In this document: piece by piece, positions 32,023 to 40,392 of the stretch
Numbering within the stretch: position 1 is the first letter of the stretch
Layout: each line of letters starts with the position of its first letter
Source: PWQG01 sp040882255
GTDB lineage: Bacteria > Pseudomonadota > Gammaproteobacteria > Pseudomonadales > Pseudohongiellaceae
NCBI GenBank assembly: GCA_040882255.1
Contig: JBBEBP010000007.1
Location: forward strand, 62,001 to 126,000
DNA: 64,000 bases
Direction: 5' to 3'
Translations under genes and position numbers: made by a program
The notes under the pieces: generated by a model
Seen by the model: the letters and a program-made list of their open reading frames with translations, nothing else
Database searches by the model: none
What the model was told of the DNA's origin: nothing

Positions 32023-32655
32023 ATGGGTGTGGTTTCCAAGCGCTCGTCGATGACGTTTTATTCCGACGGCAACAGTCAGTACAGCCACAGGGTACGGATC
32101 GTACTGGCGGAGAAAGGCGTCTCGGTGGACACCGTTAACGCGGATCCCGACAATACGCCGGAAGATCTGGCCTCACTGAACCCGTATAACAGTCTGCCAA
32201 CACTGGTGGACCGGGATCTGGTGCTGTACGAAGCCAATATCATGATGGAGTACCTGGATGAGCGCTTCCCGCACCCACCGCTCTTTCCGGTCTACCCCGT
32301 AGCCCGTGCTCAAAGCCGGTTGTGGATGTACCGCATCGAACGTGACTGGTGTACGCTGGTCGAGAAGCTATCGGCCGGCAAGGGCGGGGCCGCACAGTTG
32401 GATAAGGCCCGCAAGGAATTGCGGGAGAGTCTGACCTCGATAGCACCGATTTTCTCGGAGAAGCCCTATTTCATGAGCGACGAGTTCACCATCGTCGACT
32501 GCTGCGTCATTCCCATCCTGTGGCGTTTACCCACGCTGGGTGTGGAACTGGGCGACCACAAGGCGGTACAGCCGCTGCTGGAGTACCGGGCGCGCCTGTT
32601 CGCGCGTGAATCGGTGCGAGCCAGTCTGTCCGAACAGGAGCGGGAAATGGTCTGA
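32023..32655 (+). CDS. sspA: Stringent starvation protein A SspA
   Basis: 210 residues from the ATG at 32023, which has GAGGAA eight bases upstream; an in-frame ATG at 32005 has none. GST-like fold: thioredoxin-like N domain (SQYSHRVRIVLAEKGVSVDTV; LPTLVDRDLVLYEANIMMEYLDERFPHP in part) and a helical C domain. SspA binds RNA polymerase sigma-70 and reshapes transcription under starvation and acid stress; in Pseudomonas it partners MglA-like functions. It has no obvious catalytic serine or cysteine. Confidence 0.95.
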   Translation: MGVVSKRSSMTFYSDGNSQYSHRVRIVLAEKGVSVDTVNADPDNTPEDLASLNPYNSLPTLVDRDLVLYEANIMMEYLDERFPHPPLFPVYPVARAQSRLWMYRIERDWCTLVEKLSAGKGGAAQLDKARKELRESLTSIAPIFSEKPYFMSDEFTIVDCCVIPILWRLPTLGVELGDHKAVQPLLEYRARLFARESVRASLSEQEREMV

Positions 32656-32736
32656 GTCGGAGTTTCCGCCATTCGGCGGGCTCCTTCGGATCTTCCTCAA
32701 TCCACATCAATACCCGAGCCAGAGGGTGCTCTTTTT

Positions 32737-33165
32737 ATGTCGATGACTTCCAGCCGGCCGTATCTTTTGCGTGCCCTGTATGAATGGATAATGGATAATG
32801 ACTGTACTCCGTACGTTGTCGTCAACGCCTGGCTGGAAGGGGTCATGGTACCCCAGGAGTACGTCAAGGATGGACAGATTGTCCTGAACATTTCGCCGGT
32901 AGCGGTCCAGGGCCTGGTGATAACGAACGAAGCATTGGAGTTCAACGGCCGTTTTGGTGGAATTCCCACTCCGGTATACGTGCCGGTGGGTGCCATCATG
33001 GGCATCTATGCGCGGGAGAACGGACAGGGCATGGTCTTTGAAACGGGTGGACCGGAGACGCCTCCTCCGTCGCCCTCTGGTGATGACGATGAGAAAGGTT
33101 CCGATGACGCTGGCAGCAAGGGCGGAGGCAAAGGCAAGAAACCCTCGCTGCGAGTGGTCAAGTAG
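32737..33165 (+). CDS. sspB: ClpXP protease specificity-enhancing factor SspB
   Basis: 142 residues. The ssrA-tag binding domain occupies about residues 5 to 100 (RPYLLRALYEWIMDNDCTPYV; LNISPVAVQGLVI; RFGGIPTPVYVPVGAIMGIYA), followed by an acidic, lysine-flexible linker and a short C-terminal ClpX-docking tail (PSLRVVK). It delivers ssrA-tagged stalled products and anti-sigma fragments to ClpXP, which links it functionally to the AlgW-type protease in this window. Its end overlaps dolP by eight bases. Confidence 0.95.
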   Translation: MSMTSSRPYLLRALYEWIMDNDCTPYVVVNAWLEGVMVPQEYVKDGQIVLNISPVAVQGLVITNEALEFNGRFGGIPTPVYVPVGAIMGIYARENGQGMVFETGGPETPPPSPSGDDDEKGSDDAGSKGGGKGKKPSLRVVK

Positions 33166-33748
33166 TCGGGGCTCCCTGGAGATACTCGAAGGCTGTTACC
33201 ACCCGCGTGACCCCGCCTACATTGCGTGCCAGCCGGGCTGCCCGGTCTCCTTCCTCACGGCTGACGATACCCATGAGGTAAATTCGCCCGTCGTTGGCGA
33301 TCACGCGCATCCGGTCGGCATTGATGTCTTCGTTGAAGGCCAGTTGGGTGCGTACCTTGGTGGCCAGCCAGGTGTCGTTGCCGCGTGACAGCAGGCTGCG
33401 GCGGCCCGCCACCTGCAGTTCGTTGTGCACCCGCCGGACATGGCTGCTCGTGTCCGCGGCGATTTCCGACGCACGGTCGATCAGTTCCTCTCCCGATACC
33501 TGTCCCACCAACAACACGATACCGTTGTGACTGACTACATTGATGGTCGCGTCTCGAAAAGCCGGCTCCCGGGAGCGCAGGTTGACCAGTATGCGGGTTT
33601 CCACGGACTGGTCTTCCACCACGGTGCCTGCTGTTCTCCGGGTCGGGTCCTCGGCAATACCTTCTTCCCCGGTGGTTTCGGTGAGTACGGTGGCACAACC
33701 ACCTGTCAGGACGGTCATGAACAGGACAAGCAGGTATCGATGAATCAC
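33158..33748 (-). CDS. dolP: Outer-membrane lipoprotein with two BON domains (DolP/YraP)
   Basis: 196 residues from the GTG at 33748, which overlaps the diaA stop (GTGA) and has GGAG seven bases upstream. The signal peptide ends in the lipobox LTGGC (Cys18). Two BON domains follow (about 45-115 and 125-192: NVVSHNGIVLLVGQV and VIANDGRIYLMGIVSREE). DolP binds anionic phospholipid and supports outer-membrane integrity and BamA function. Its place beside diaA, yraN and lpoA is the classic one. Confidence 0.92.
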   Translation of the reverse strand: MIHRYLLVLFMTVLTGGCATVLTETTGEEGIAEDPTRRTAGTVVEDQSVETRILVNLRSREPAFRDATINVVSHNGIVLLVGQVSGEELIDRASEIAADTSSHVRRVHNELQVAGRRSLLSRGNDTWLATKVRTQLAFNEDINADRMRVIANDGRIYLMGIVSREEGDRAARLARNVGGVTRVVTAFEYLQGAPTT

Positions 33749-34335
33749 AGTTCTTCTCCGAATAGTTGCAGATCGATCAGGTCGCACAGGCAGTGGATCA
33801 TGCTCAGGTGCAGTTCATGGCATGATGCGGCATTACTGACTGGTACGGCAATTTCCAGGTCGCTTTCTCCCAGCCAGCCCGCAAAACGGGTGGTGTCTTC
33901 GTCGTCCAGTATCAGGGCTTCCATCTGCCGGTCACGTACTGAATGCATGACAGCTTCGATATTGAGCCCGGAACGGCTGGTGGTGAACAGTACCAGTATG
34001 TCCCCGGGTTGTCCGAAAGTGCGTATCTGGCGGGTCAGCACCTCGTCGAATCCGTAATCACTGGCGGTCGCGTTCATGCTGCACGGCTCCGCAGCCAGTG
34101 CCATGGCAGGCAGGCCCGGCCGGTCGCGCTCATGGCGGTTGACCAGCAGGGTGGCCATATATTGCGCGTTACTGCTGCCTGTGCCGCTGCCGTAACACAG
34201 GATTTTTCGCCCACCGAGCAGGCAGCCGGTCAGACGCTCTGATGCTTCCGCAAGCGGGGCCGACAACTGATTGGCCACGGCGTGATGCAACTCCGCATTG
34301 AGCAGAAAGCGGTGTCTGACTCTGTCTTCCAGCAT
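33745..34335 (-). CDS. diaA: DnaA initiator-associating protein DiaA (SIS domain)
   Basis: 196 residues from the ATG at 34335, the E. coli length. A phosphosugar-isomerase SIS fold: GGRKILCYGSGTGSSNAQYM, LFTTSRSGLNIEAV and the C-terminal helix LHLSMIHCLCDLIDLQLFG. DiaA homotetramers bind DnaA and promote ordered initiation at oriC. The paralogous GmhA is a related alternative, but the neighbours dolP and yraN favour DiaA. Confidence 0.9.
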   Translation of the reverse strand: MLEDRVRHRFLLNAELHHAVANQLSAPLAEASERLTGCLLGGRKILCYGSGTGSSNAQYMATLLVNRHERDRPGLPAMALAAEPCSMNATASDYGFDEVLTRQIRTFGQPGDILVLFTTSRSGLNIEAVMHSVRDRQMEALILDDEDTTRFAGWLGESDLEIAVPVSNAASCHELHLSMIHCLCDLIDLQLFGEEL

Positions 34336-34420
34336 GATCGATTCCGTGCGTGACCCGGTCACTTCATTCTACCGGAGACCGCAGACTTTGTGGACAACCG
34401 TGTTACCGATACTGCCGCTG

Positions 34421-34801
34421 TCATACAGGCAGTTGACTGAACGCATTCCGTATCCATGTCATCCGGTTGCCGGGTCCGATGCCCAGGACGTCGAAACGAC
34501 AGGGAACGGCATCCTGCAGTCGATGTGACATCAGGTAGTGGCGTGCGCAGCGTATCAGCTTGCGCTGCTTGGCAGGTGTCACCGTTTCCACCGGACTGCC
34601 CCGCAGCCCGCTGCGCCGGAACCGCACCTCGATGAAGACCAGCGTATCGCCGTCCTGCATGATGAGGTCGATTTCACCAGCCCTGCAGTGATAGTTGCTG
34701 CCTAGCATTCGCAGGCCGTGCGCTGACAGGTAGCGGCCTCCCTGTTGTTCCAGGGCCAGGCCCTTGAGACGGTTCTCGCCGCCCCGGCTACGCTCATCCA
34801 T
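34421..34801 (-). CDS. yraN: YraN family (UPF0102) putative nuclease-fold protein
   Basis: 126 residues from the ATG at 34801, with a textbook AGGAGG site eight bases upstream. The endonuclease-like core is AGEIDLIMQDGDTLVFIEVR, with conserved Glu and Asp and a later basic helix (TPAKQRKLIRCARHYL), resembling the Holliday-junction resolvase fold. Biochemical function is not established for the family. It lies 22 bases after lpoA in the same transcript. Confidence 0.9.
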   Translation of the reverse strand: MDERSRGGENRLKGLALEQQGGRYLSAHGLRMLGSNYHCRAGEIDLIMQDGDTLVFIEVRFRRSGLRGSPVETVTPAKQRKLIRCARHYLMSHRLQDAVPCRFDVLGIGPGNRMTWIRNAFSQLPV

Positions 34802-34823
34802 GAGCAGGTCCTCCTGTTGCCGA

Positions 34824-36713
34824 TTACCGGCCGGCGTTGCGGAGAGGGGAAAGAGCCTCGTCGGGCGAGACCGGTGCCAGCCGTGTCGCGATTCCATTCG
34901 AAAACCGGGCGATCGGGACGATACGTTCTATCGCTCCGTCGCCGCGCAGGGCCAGCGTACCGGTGACACCCTGCATGCGGGTGTCGGGGTAGTTGAGCAG
35001 CTGGCCAAGGCGGGTGTGCAGGCGATAACTGTCAATGCCGAGCGCCCGAAGTCGTTGCACCGCGCCGGAGGCGGATGGCCAGGTTGCGTCCAGCTGCTGC
35101 TTCAGAGCTCCGCCTCCTTCCAGTAGCCATGGCAGTTCCGTGAAAAGGATGCCATCCAGATCCCGATTGCGTCCGGGGTCGGCGCCGCCATCATGGATAG
35201 AAGGCATGGCGTGGACTGGCACATCGCCCGCATAGAAGAAGTCCAGGGTCGGAGCAATCTGTCGTCCCTGCTCCGGTGAAGCGAGCAGGAACAGATAGTC
35301 GATGTCCTGGCGTCGACGCGGAATGAAAGACACTTCCTCGCGCGGCAACAGGGCGGTCACTCTGTCAGCCCGCTCCTGGCTGCTGTCTACGTTAAGAAGC
35401 TGCTCCAGAACGGTGGAATACGAGTCGCTACCGGTGTAGAGGCTGCTGTTGATCACTTCTCCACCCAGTTCCTGCCATCGCTGTTCAAACAGCTCCCGTA
35501 TCCGTTCGTACTCGCCACCTGCAGGTGTCAATGCGGCTGCCAACTGGTGATGGTTCAGTCTGGCGGTGCGGGTAAGCTGGCGGATATCATCTTCCGGTGC
35601 CAGGCCAAACTGGTAGAGGTTTTCCGGGCTGATCAGGTCGTTGTCGGTGTAGTTCAGTGCCAGCGTGGGCACGGGAAGGGAGGTGCTTCTGCGTTGGAGT
35701 GCGCGGACCGCCTCCTTGTCCAGCGGCCCGATGACCAGCTGCGCTCCGTCCTCTACCGCCTGGCGGTATTGGGTCAGAACCCGGCTCCTCTCGCTGGTAT
35801 CGTATATCCGTACCCCGGGTACATCGAGTTCCTGTTCCAGGGCATGATAGTAGGCGCTCATGAATCCCTGCAGAACGGCTTCGCCGACTCGTTGTTGCAG
35901 AGGTAACAGTAATGCCAGCCGGGTAGGGCGGCTTTCCCAGAGTTCGACCAGATAGGCGAGTGCGTCAGGCAGGACATCTGCGGCGGAGTGCTGGTTCCAG
36001 CGATTCCGCCACTGCTCGATGATGCTGATCTGGTCTTCGATGTTGTCGGGCCGGGACCGGGTCATCGTCAACAGTTCGAGCCAGCCGCGCAGTTCGTAGG
36101 AGTCGGCGCCCGGTGTGGTGTTCTCCAGGCGGGCTGCGGGAATGGCCGTGAGGATTTCCCAGATGCGATTGCGGCTGGCCTGACGTTGTTCTTCAGGCAG
36201 AACCGTCCCCAGGGCGATATGGTCCCGCACCGCCGCCAGATGCTGGTCCAGTTCCAGCAATGTTCGAATGCGCTGTTCCAGCCATTGGCGGTACAGGGTT
36301 TCCGATGCCGCCTGCCAGCGGGGTGCGGGCAAGGTATTGAGCGTGCGCAATGCGGCCGCCGGTTCGCCGGCCTGCGACAACACGTCCCCCTCAAGGAGCA
36401 GGCTGCGCAGGTACAGTGTGGATTCAGGGTCCATGTCGTCCATTGACTCCCGCAGCATGGTCAGCAGCTCGGTGGCGGCCTCGGGGTTGCCCTCTTCCAG
36501 GGCTGACTCTCCGGCGGCCAGCAGTATCTGCTCCCGGGGTTGCCCGTCCATCTGTCGGGCTGCCCGGTCCAGGTATTCGGCTGCATTGTCCGGCAATTCC
36601 CCGGTCTCCGTCTGGTCGGGCTCGAGGGGGGGGCTGCTGGCGCAGGCGGCCAGCAACACCAGCAATAATGCCAGCGCAGTACGAAGCAGTGGAACTGGAA
36701 TAGCAGTGAACAT
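34824..36713 (-). CDS. lpoA: Penicillin-binding protein activator LpoA
   Basis: 629 residues from the ATG at 36713. A lipobox LAAC (Cys24) anchors it in the outer membrane. The N-terminal half is a TPR-like helical domain (about 35-280) and the C-terminal half a type 1 periplasmic-binding-like domain (about 285-600: LALLLPLQQRVGEAVLQGFMS; QLVIGPLDKEAVRAL). LpoA reaches through the periplasm to stimulate transpeptidation by PBP1A. It is divergent from rsmI, as in E. coli and Pseudomonas. The frame extends to 36836, but the extra part has no signal peptide. Confidence 0.92.
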   Translation of the reverse strand: MFTAIPVPLLRTALALLLVLLAACASSPPLEPDQTETGELPDNAAEYLDRAARQMDGQPREQILLAAGESALEEGNPEAATELLTMLRESMDDMDPESTLYLRSLLLEGDVLSQAGEPAAALRTLNTLPAPRWQAASETLYRQWLEQRIRTLLELDQHLAAVRDHIALGTVLPEEQRQASRNRIWEILTAIPAARLENTTPGADSYELRGWLELLTMTRSRPDNIEDQISIIEQWRNRWNQHSAADVLPDALAYLVELWESRPTRLALLLPLQQRVGEAVLQGFMSAYYHALEQELDVPGVRIYDTSERSRVLTQYRQAVEDGAQLVIGPLDKEAVRALQRRSTSLPVPTLALNYTDNDLISPENLYQFGLAPEDDIRQLTRTARLNHHQLAAALTPAGGEYERIRELFEQRWQELGGEVINSSLYTGSDSYSTVLEQLLNVDSSQERADRVTALLPREEVSFIPRRRQDIDYLFLLASPEQGRQIAPTLDFFYAGDVPVHAMPSIHDGGADPGRNRDLDGILFTELPWLLEGGGALKQQLDATWPSASGAVQRLRALGIDSYRLHTRLGQLLNYPDTRMQGVTGTLALRGDGAIERIVPIARFSNGIATRLAPVSPDEALSPLRNAGR

Positions 36714-36889
36714 GGAAATCCGGATTCCTTTCACGTTGTGACGGGGTAGCCCGGTGGGCGGGAGGCGGTGCCAGGGCCGCGTCCGGGATGAGGATAGTAC
36801 AGTTGTCCTGTTGTAGCAATTACGCCTCCAGTACAATGGCCCCGTTGATCAATGCGTTTCCAGACCGCCTACCGTTCAGAGAGGTTTCC
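36714..36889. promoter_or_regulatory. Divergent lpoA/rsmI promoter region
   Basis: A plus-strand -10-like TACAAT (36832-36837) with TTGTAG 15 bases upstream would start transcription near 36844, after the ATG at 36836 and before the TTG at 36890. A minus-strand TACTAT (36799-36794) with TAATTG 17 bases upstream suits lpoA. Both are by-eye matches. Confidence 0.35.
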
Positions 36890-37753
36890 TTGCAAGAGCA
36901 ACAACTGGCGCGACCCGCGCTTTATGTGGTGGCAACTCCCATCGGCAATCTGGCGGATATCAGCCACCGGGCGGTGGACGTATTGTCCGCCGTGGACGTC
37001 ATTGCAGCGGAAGATACGCGACATAGCGGCCGTCTGCTGCAGCATTACGGTATCACCACACCGACACTCTCCTATCACGCATTCAGTCAGGAACAGCGGG
37101 TAACAAAGTTGCTGGAGCGGCTTGATGCCGGGCAGGCAGTGGCACTGATCAGCGACGCCGGCACACCCCTGATTTCGGATCCCGGCCATGGCCTGGTCTC
37201 ACGCGCGCGCGTTGCGGGACACGTCGTTGTGCCGGTGCCCGGCCCCTCGGCTGTCACGGCCGCATTGAGCGTGGCCGGGCTGCCGGTACACCGCTTCGCG
37301 TTCCAGGGCTTTCCGCCTGCTCGTCCGGCGGGGCGGCGCAAGCTGTTCACTACGCTGGTCGGTGAGCCGTATACGCTGGTGTTCTATGAGGCTCCGCATC
37401 GTATAAGGGACAGTCTGGAAGACATGAGAACGGTCTTCAGCGGGCAGCGTCCGGCTGCGATCTGCCGGGAGCTCACCAAGACCTGGGAAAGCGTGGCGAC
37501 AGGAACTCTGGAGACGCTGTGTGAGTGGCTGGATGCCAGCAGTGATAACCGGCGTGGCGAGTTTGTGGTGCTGGTCGGCGGAGCGTCCGGGCAGGACGAG
37601 GATAAAGAGCGGGAGCGGGAAGAGCGCGCGGAACAGGTTCTACAGATATTGCTGGATGAACTGCCTGTCAGTCAGGCGGTTGCGCTGGCGGTGCGGTTGA
37701 CCGGCCTCAAGAAGAATCACCTCTATGGGGTGGCGTTGAAGCTGAAGGACTGA
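36890..37753 (+). CDS. rsmI: 16S rRNA (cytidine(1402)-2'-O)-methyltransferase RsmI
   Basis: 287 residues if it starts at the TTG at 36890, which has AGAGAGG five bases upstream and gives the E. coli length (286); ATGs at 36836 or 36788 would add 18 or 34 residues with no ribosome site. SAM-dependent tetrapyrrole-methylase fold: LYVVATPIGNLADISHRAVDVL, AEDTRHSGRLL, LISDAGTPLISDPGHGLV and VVPVPGPSAVTAAL. It modifies C1402 in the ribosomal P site. The start is the least certain point. Confidence 0.93.
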   Translation: MQEQQLARPALYVVATPIGNLADISHRAVDVLSAVDVIAAEDTRHSGRLLQHYGITTPTLSYHAFSQEQRVTKLLERLDAGQAVALISDAGTPLISDPGHGLVSRARVAGHVVVPVPGPSAVTAALSVAGLPVHRFAFQGFPPARPAGRRKLFTTLVGEPYTLVFYEAPHRIRDSLEDMRTVFSGQRPAAICRELTKTWESVATGTLETLCEWLDASSDNRRGEFVVLVGGASGQDEDKEREREERAEQVLQILLDELPVSQAVALAVRLTGLKKNHLYGVALKLKD

Positions 37754-37818
37754 GCGCAACACCCACAAATTTCTCTGATGTACCTTGAATTCCGGCCTCC
37801 CCTCCCTTATTCTGCTTT

Positions 37819-38206
37819 GCCGAGTCAGCCAGACAGTCGTCGGTTCGAACGCGGATCATTTCGCCATGTGCGGGTGATCGGCACGGACCGGAGGAAAGTC
37901 CGGGCTCCACAGAGCAGAACGCCAGGTAACCCCTGGGGGGCGCGAGCCTACGGAAAGTGCAGCAGAAAACAGACCGCCAACCCCGGCTTCGGTCGGGCGG
38001 TAAGGGTGAAATGGTGCGGTAAGAGCGCACCGCGCGGCTGGTAACAGTCCGTGGCATGGTAAACCCCGTTCGGAGCAAGGCCAAATAGGGACCTGATGGT
38101 GTGGCTCGCACCGGGTCCGGGTAGGCTGCTGGAGACTTGCAGTGATGCAGGTCCTAGATGAATGATTGTCCAAGACAGAACCCGGCTTATCGGCTGGCTC
38201 GGCACC
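37819..38206 (+). ncRNA. rnpB: RNase P RNA (bacterial type A)
   Basis: The catalytic RNA of RNase P, which trims tRNA 5' ends. The P1 helix is formed by the 12-base arms at 37819-37830 and 38192-38203 (one G-U pair). Universal blocks are readable: AGGAAAGTCCGGGCTCC near 37890, GGTAAGGGTGAAA near 38000, GAGCAAGGCCAAATAGGG near 38075, and ACAGAACCCGGCTTATC near 38175, the tRNA-CCA-binding side. Its place between rsmI and mraZ is that of Pseudomonas. Ends are set from P1 and may be off by a few bases. Confidence 0.96.
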
Positions 38207-38218
38207 AACTCTCCCCGT

Positions 38219-38239
38219 GTGGCACTTCTCCGGTGCCAC
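38219..38239 (+). terminator. Possible terminator hairpin after rnpB
   Basis: GTGGCAC (38219-38225) and GTGCCAC (38233-38239) form a 7-bp stem with a seven-base loop just after rnpB. Only a weak GTTTC follows, so termination would need help; it may instead set the RNA 3' end. Confidence 0.45.
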
Positions 38240-38411
38240 CGCCCGTTTCAACCCCTTCCCCCGGGGAAACCTCATAAATCACTTTAATTGATGCCTTTAT
38301 CGCCTTGAATGGCTTTGTTTTTGCTGTGTCGGTTATTGTGATTTAACCACTATTTCCCGCTTTATACCGGCATTTTCACCCGATTTGACAGGCAGAACGT
38401 GCAAATAGTGC

Positions 38412-38440
38412 TTGCACAACAATATTTGTGTGCATATAGT
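38412..38440 (+). promoter_or_regulatory. Candidate main promoter of the dcw operon (Pmra)
   Basis: TTGCAC (38412-38417) and TATAGT (38435-38440) are 17 bases apart, within the repeat-bearing AT-rich stretch about 125 bases before mraZ. Confidence 0.55.
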
Positions 38441-38480
38441 GTTGCAAAGTGGTATTTAGTGGTAAGGAAGGTAAGAAAAG

Positions 38481-38504
38481 TGGATTTTCGTGGGGCAAAT
38501 GGGA
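38481..38504 (+). promoter_or_regulatory. Possible MraZ operator repeats
   Basis: TGGAT (38481), TGGGG (38491) and TGGGA (38500) occur at spacings of 10 and 9 bases, just downstream of the candidate promoter. E. coli MraZ binds direct TGGGN repeats on a 10-base pitch to repress its own operon. The imperfect spacing and first repeat make this tentative. Confidence 0.35.
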
Positions 38505-38566
38505 AGATCGGATCGCAACAGCCCCGGTAACCGACAGATCACGGGAAAACGAGGAGCCAGAAAAGC

Positions 38567-39022
38567 GTGTTCCGCGGCATCAACACCATCAATCTCGACG
38601 CCAAGGGGCGAATGGCCGTGCCATCTCGCTACCGTGAGCTGTTGTTGAGCCGTTATGCCGGACGTCTGGTGGCCACCATCGATACGCAGCAGAAGTGCCT
38701 GTTGCTGTATCCGGTGGATGAATGGGAAGTGATAGAGGCCGAGCTTGAGAAGCTCCCCAGTTTCGATCCGCTGGCGCGGCGTGCGCAGCGGATGCTGATC
38801 GGGCATGCCACCGATCTGGAGATGGATGGCAATGGAAGGATTCTGTTGCCGCAGATATTGCGACAGTATGCCGAGCTGGAAAAACACGTGGCATTGGTGG
38901 GACAGGGCAAGAAGTTTGAAATATGGAGCGAAGCGCTTTGGAGTCAGCAGATGGACGTGTGGACATCCGAAGCCAGCGGCGACGGCGAGCTGTCGGCGGA
39001 AATGCGACATATTTCCCTGTGA
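38567..39022 (+). CDS. mraZ: Transcriptional regulator MraZ
   Basis: 151 residues from a GTG at 38567 with GAGGAG ten bases upstream. Two AbrB/SpoVT-like swapped-hairpin domains carry the DxxxR signatures LDAKGRMAVPSRYRE and MDGNGRILLPQILRQ. MraZ forms a ring-shaped oligomer that represses the dcw promoter in E. coli. It is the first gene of the division and cell-wall cluster. Confidence 0.95.
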   Translation: MFRGINTINLDAKGRMAVPSRYRELLLSRYAGRLVATIDTQQKCLLLYPVDEWEVIEAELEKLPSFDPLARRAQRMLIGHATDLEMDGNGRILLPQILRQYAELEKHVALVGQGKKFEIWSEALWSQQMDVWTSEASGDGELSAEMRHISL

Positions 39023-39092
39023 TTTCGCTGGATTGCGGCATGACCGCAACGGGCTGTCGGTAACCGAAGGCTGACAAGCAGCAGGTTCATTG

Positions 39093-40064
39093 ATGACAGT
39101 AGCACAGGGACACGAAACGGTATTGCTGGAGCCGGCCGCAAGCGCGCTGGTTACCAACCCGAATGGCCGCTATGTCGATGCCACTTTCGGCCGTGGTGGT
39201 CACTCCCGCCGCATACTGGAAAGCCTGGGTGGCAATGGTCAGTTGCTGGGAATTGACCGTGATCCGGTGGCAGTGGTCGAGGGACGCAAACTGGCTGAAC
39301 GCGAGTCGCGATTCACCATGGTATACGGCAGTTTTTCCGATCTCCGACAGCATGTCACGGACGTGTGGCCGGATGCCTCTGGCACGTTGGACGGAATCCT
39401 TCTTGATCTGGGTGTGTCCTCCCCGCAGCTGGACGATGCGACGCGCGGCTTCAGTTTCATGCAGGACGGGCCGCTGGATATGCGCATGGATCCCGACAGC
39501 GGAGAGAGCGCGGCACAGTGGCTTACCCGGGCGGATGAAAAGGATATCGCGGACGTCATCTACCAGTACGGTGAAGAACGGCACTCCCGGCGCATTGCCA
39601 GGGCCATTGTCCGGGCGCGAGAGGAGGCTCCCATTGAGCGCACCGCGCAACTGGCCGAGATCGTGAAGACAGCGCATCCGTCCTGGGAGCGCCACAAACA
39701 CCCGGCAACACGCACATTCCAGGCCATCCGGATTCATGTCAACGGGGAGCTGGATGCCCTGCAGACCGTACTGGAACAGTCACTGGATCTGCTGCGGGCG
39801 GACGGTTGTCTCTGTGTGATCAGTTTTCACTCCCTGGAAGATCGACTGATCAAGCAGTTCATGCGCAGGGAATACCAGGGACCGCGCTTGCCGAAAGGGG
39901 TCCCGGTTCAGTATGAGCAGACGGTCGGCCGCCTGCAGAAGCCGGAGAAGGCGATACGGCCGGATCGCGAGGAGGTGGAGCGCAACCCGCGTGCACGCAG
40001 TTCGACCTTGCGCGTCGCCCGGCTTGCGGTGCAACAGATGGAGCAGACCGATGGCGCATCGTAA
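39093..40064 (+). CDS. rsmH: 16S rRNA (cytosine(1402)-N4)-methyltransferase RsmH
   Basis: 323 residues from the ATG at 39093. The SAM-binding motif is YVDATFGRGGHSRRIL; GILLDLGVSSPQLD and CVISFHSLEDRLIKQFM are family signatures. It N4-methylates C1402, the same nucleotide that RsmI (1.3 kb upstream) 2'-O-methylates, so both halves of the m4Cm modification are encoded here. The 3' end overlaps ftsL by 14 bases. Confidence 0.97.
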   Translation: MTVAQGHETVLLEPAASALVTNPNGRYVDATFGRGGHSRRILESLGGNGQLLGIDRDPVAVVEGRKLAERESRFTMVYGSFSDLRQHVTDVWPDASGTLDGILLDLGVSSPQLDDATRGFSFMQDGPLDMRMDPDSGESAAQWLTRADEKDIADVIYQYGEERHSRRIARAIVRAREEAPIERTAQLAEIVKTAHPSWERHKHPATRTFQAIRIHVNGELDALQTVLEQSLDLLRADGCLCVISFHSLEDRLIKQFMRREYQGPRLPKGVPVQYEQTVGRLQKPEKAIRPDREEVERNPRARSSTLRVARLAVQQMEQTDGAS

Positions 40065-40392
40065 TGAGCGCACAACAGGCAGGGATGAGCCGGTGTTCCG
40101 TTGGCTGGGACTCGGGGAGCCGGGGGTGGTGGTACTGACCGTGCTGTTGGTGACCGTGCTGGGTAGCGGCCTGGCGGTTGTCCATACCACCTATCAGTAC
40201 CGCACGTTGTTCAATGAGCACCAGGAGTTGCGTCAGCAGGGCAACATGTTGGAAGTGGAGTGGGGCCAGTTATTGATAGAACACAGTACGTTCGGCCTGG
40301 AAGGCCGGATCGAGCGCAAGGCAGCCGATGAGCTGCAGATGAAGTTGCCTGAGTGGTCCAGAATAATAATGGTGCAGTATGACGCAGAATGA
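40051..40392 (+). CDS. ftsL: Cell division protein FtsL
   Basis: 113 residues from the ATG at 40051, inside the end of rsmH. A short cytoplasmic tail, one membrane helix (about 24-45, VVVLTVLLVTVLGSGLAVV) and a periplasmic leucine-zipper-like helix (RTLFNEHQELRQQGNMLEVE). FtsL with FtsB and FtsQ activates the septal FtsW-FtsI synthase. The family is poorly conserved in sequence; the call rests on topology plus position between rsmH and ftsI. Confidence 0.93.
   Translation: MAHRNERTTGRDEPVFRWLGLGEPGVVVLTVLLVTVLGSGLAVVHTTYQYRTLFNEHQELRQQGNMLEVEWGQLLIEHSTFGLEGRIERKAADELQMKLPEWSRIIMVQYDAE

Larger units (their letters stand above)
38240..38566 (+). other. AT-rich upstream region of the dcw cluster
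   Basis: 327 bases with no plausible gene. It is much more AT-rich than its surroundings and contains related short repeats (TGCAAATAGTGCTTGCA near 38400, TGCATATAGTGTTGCA near 38432, GGTATTTAGTGGT near 38451), the candidate mraZ promoter and candidate MraZ boxes. It probably holds the control region of the division and cell-wall operon. Confidence 0.6.

Noticed and set aside
32666..32679. Short hairpin CCGCC-ATTC-GGCGG after sspA as a terminator
   Set aside because: The stem has only five pairs and no T-run, and sspB follows in the same direction, so I did not list it.
37856..38275. Several open frames across the RNase P RNA
   Set aside because: The stretch is clearly rnpB by its conserved blocks and P1 pairing, so the frames are accidental.
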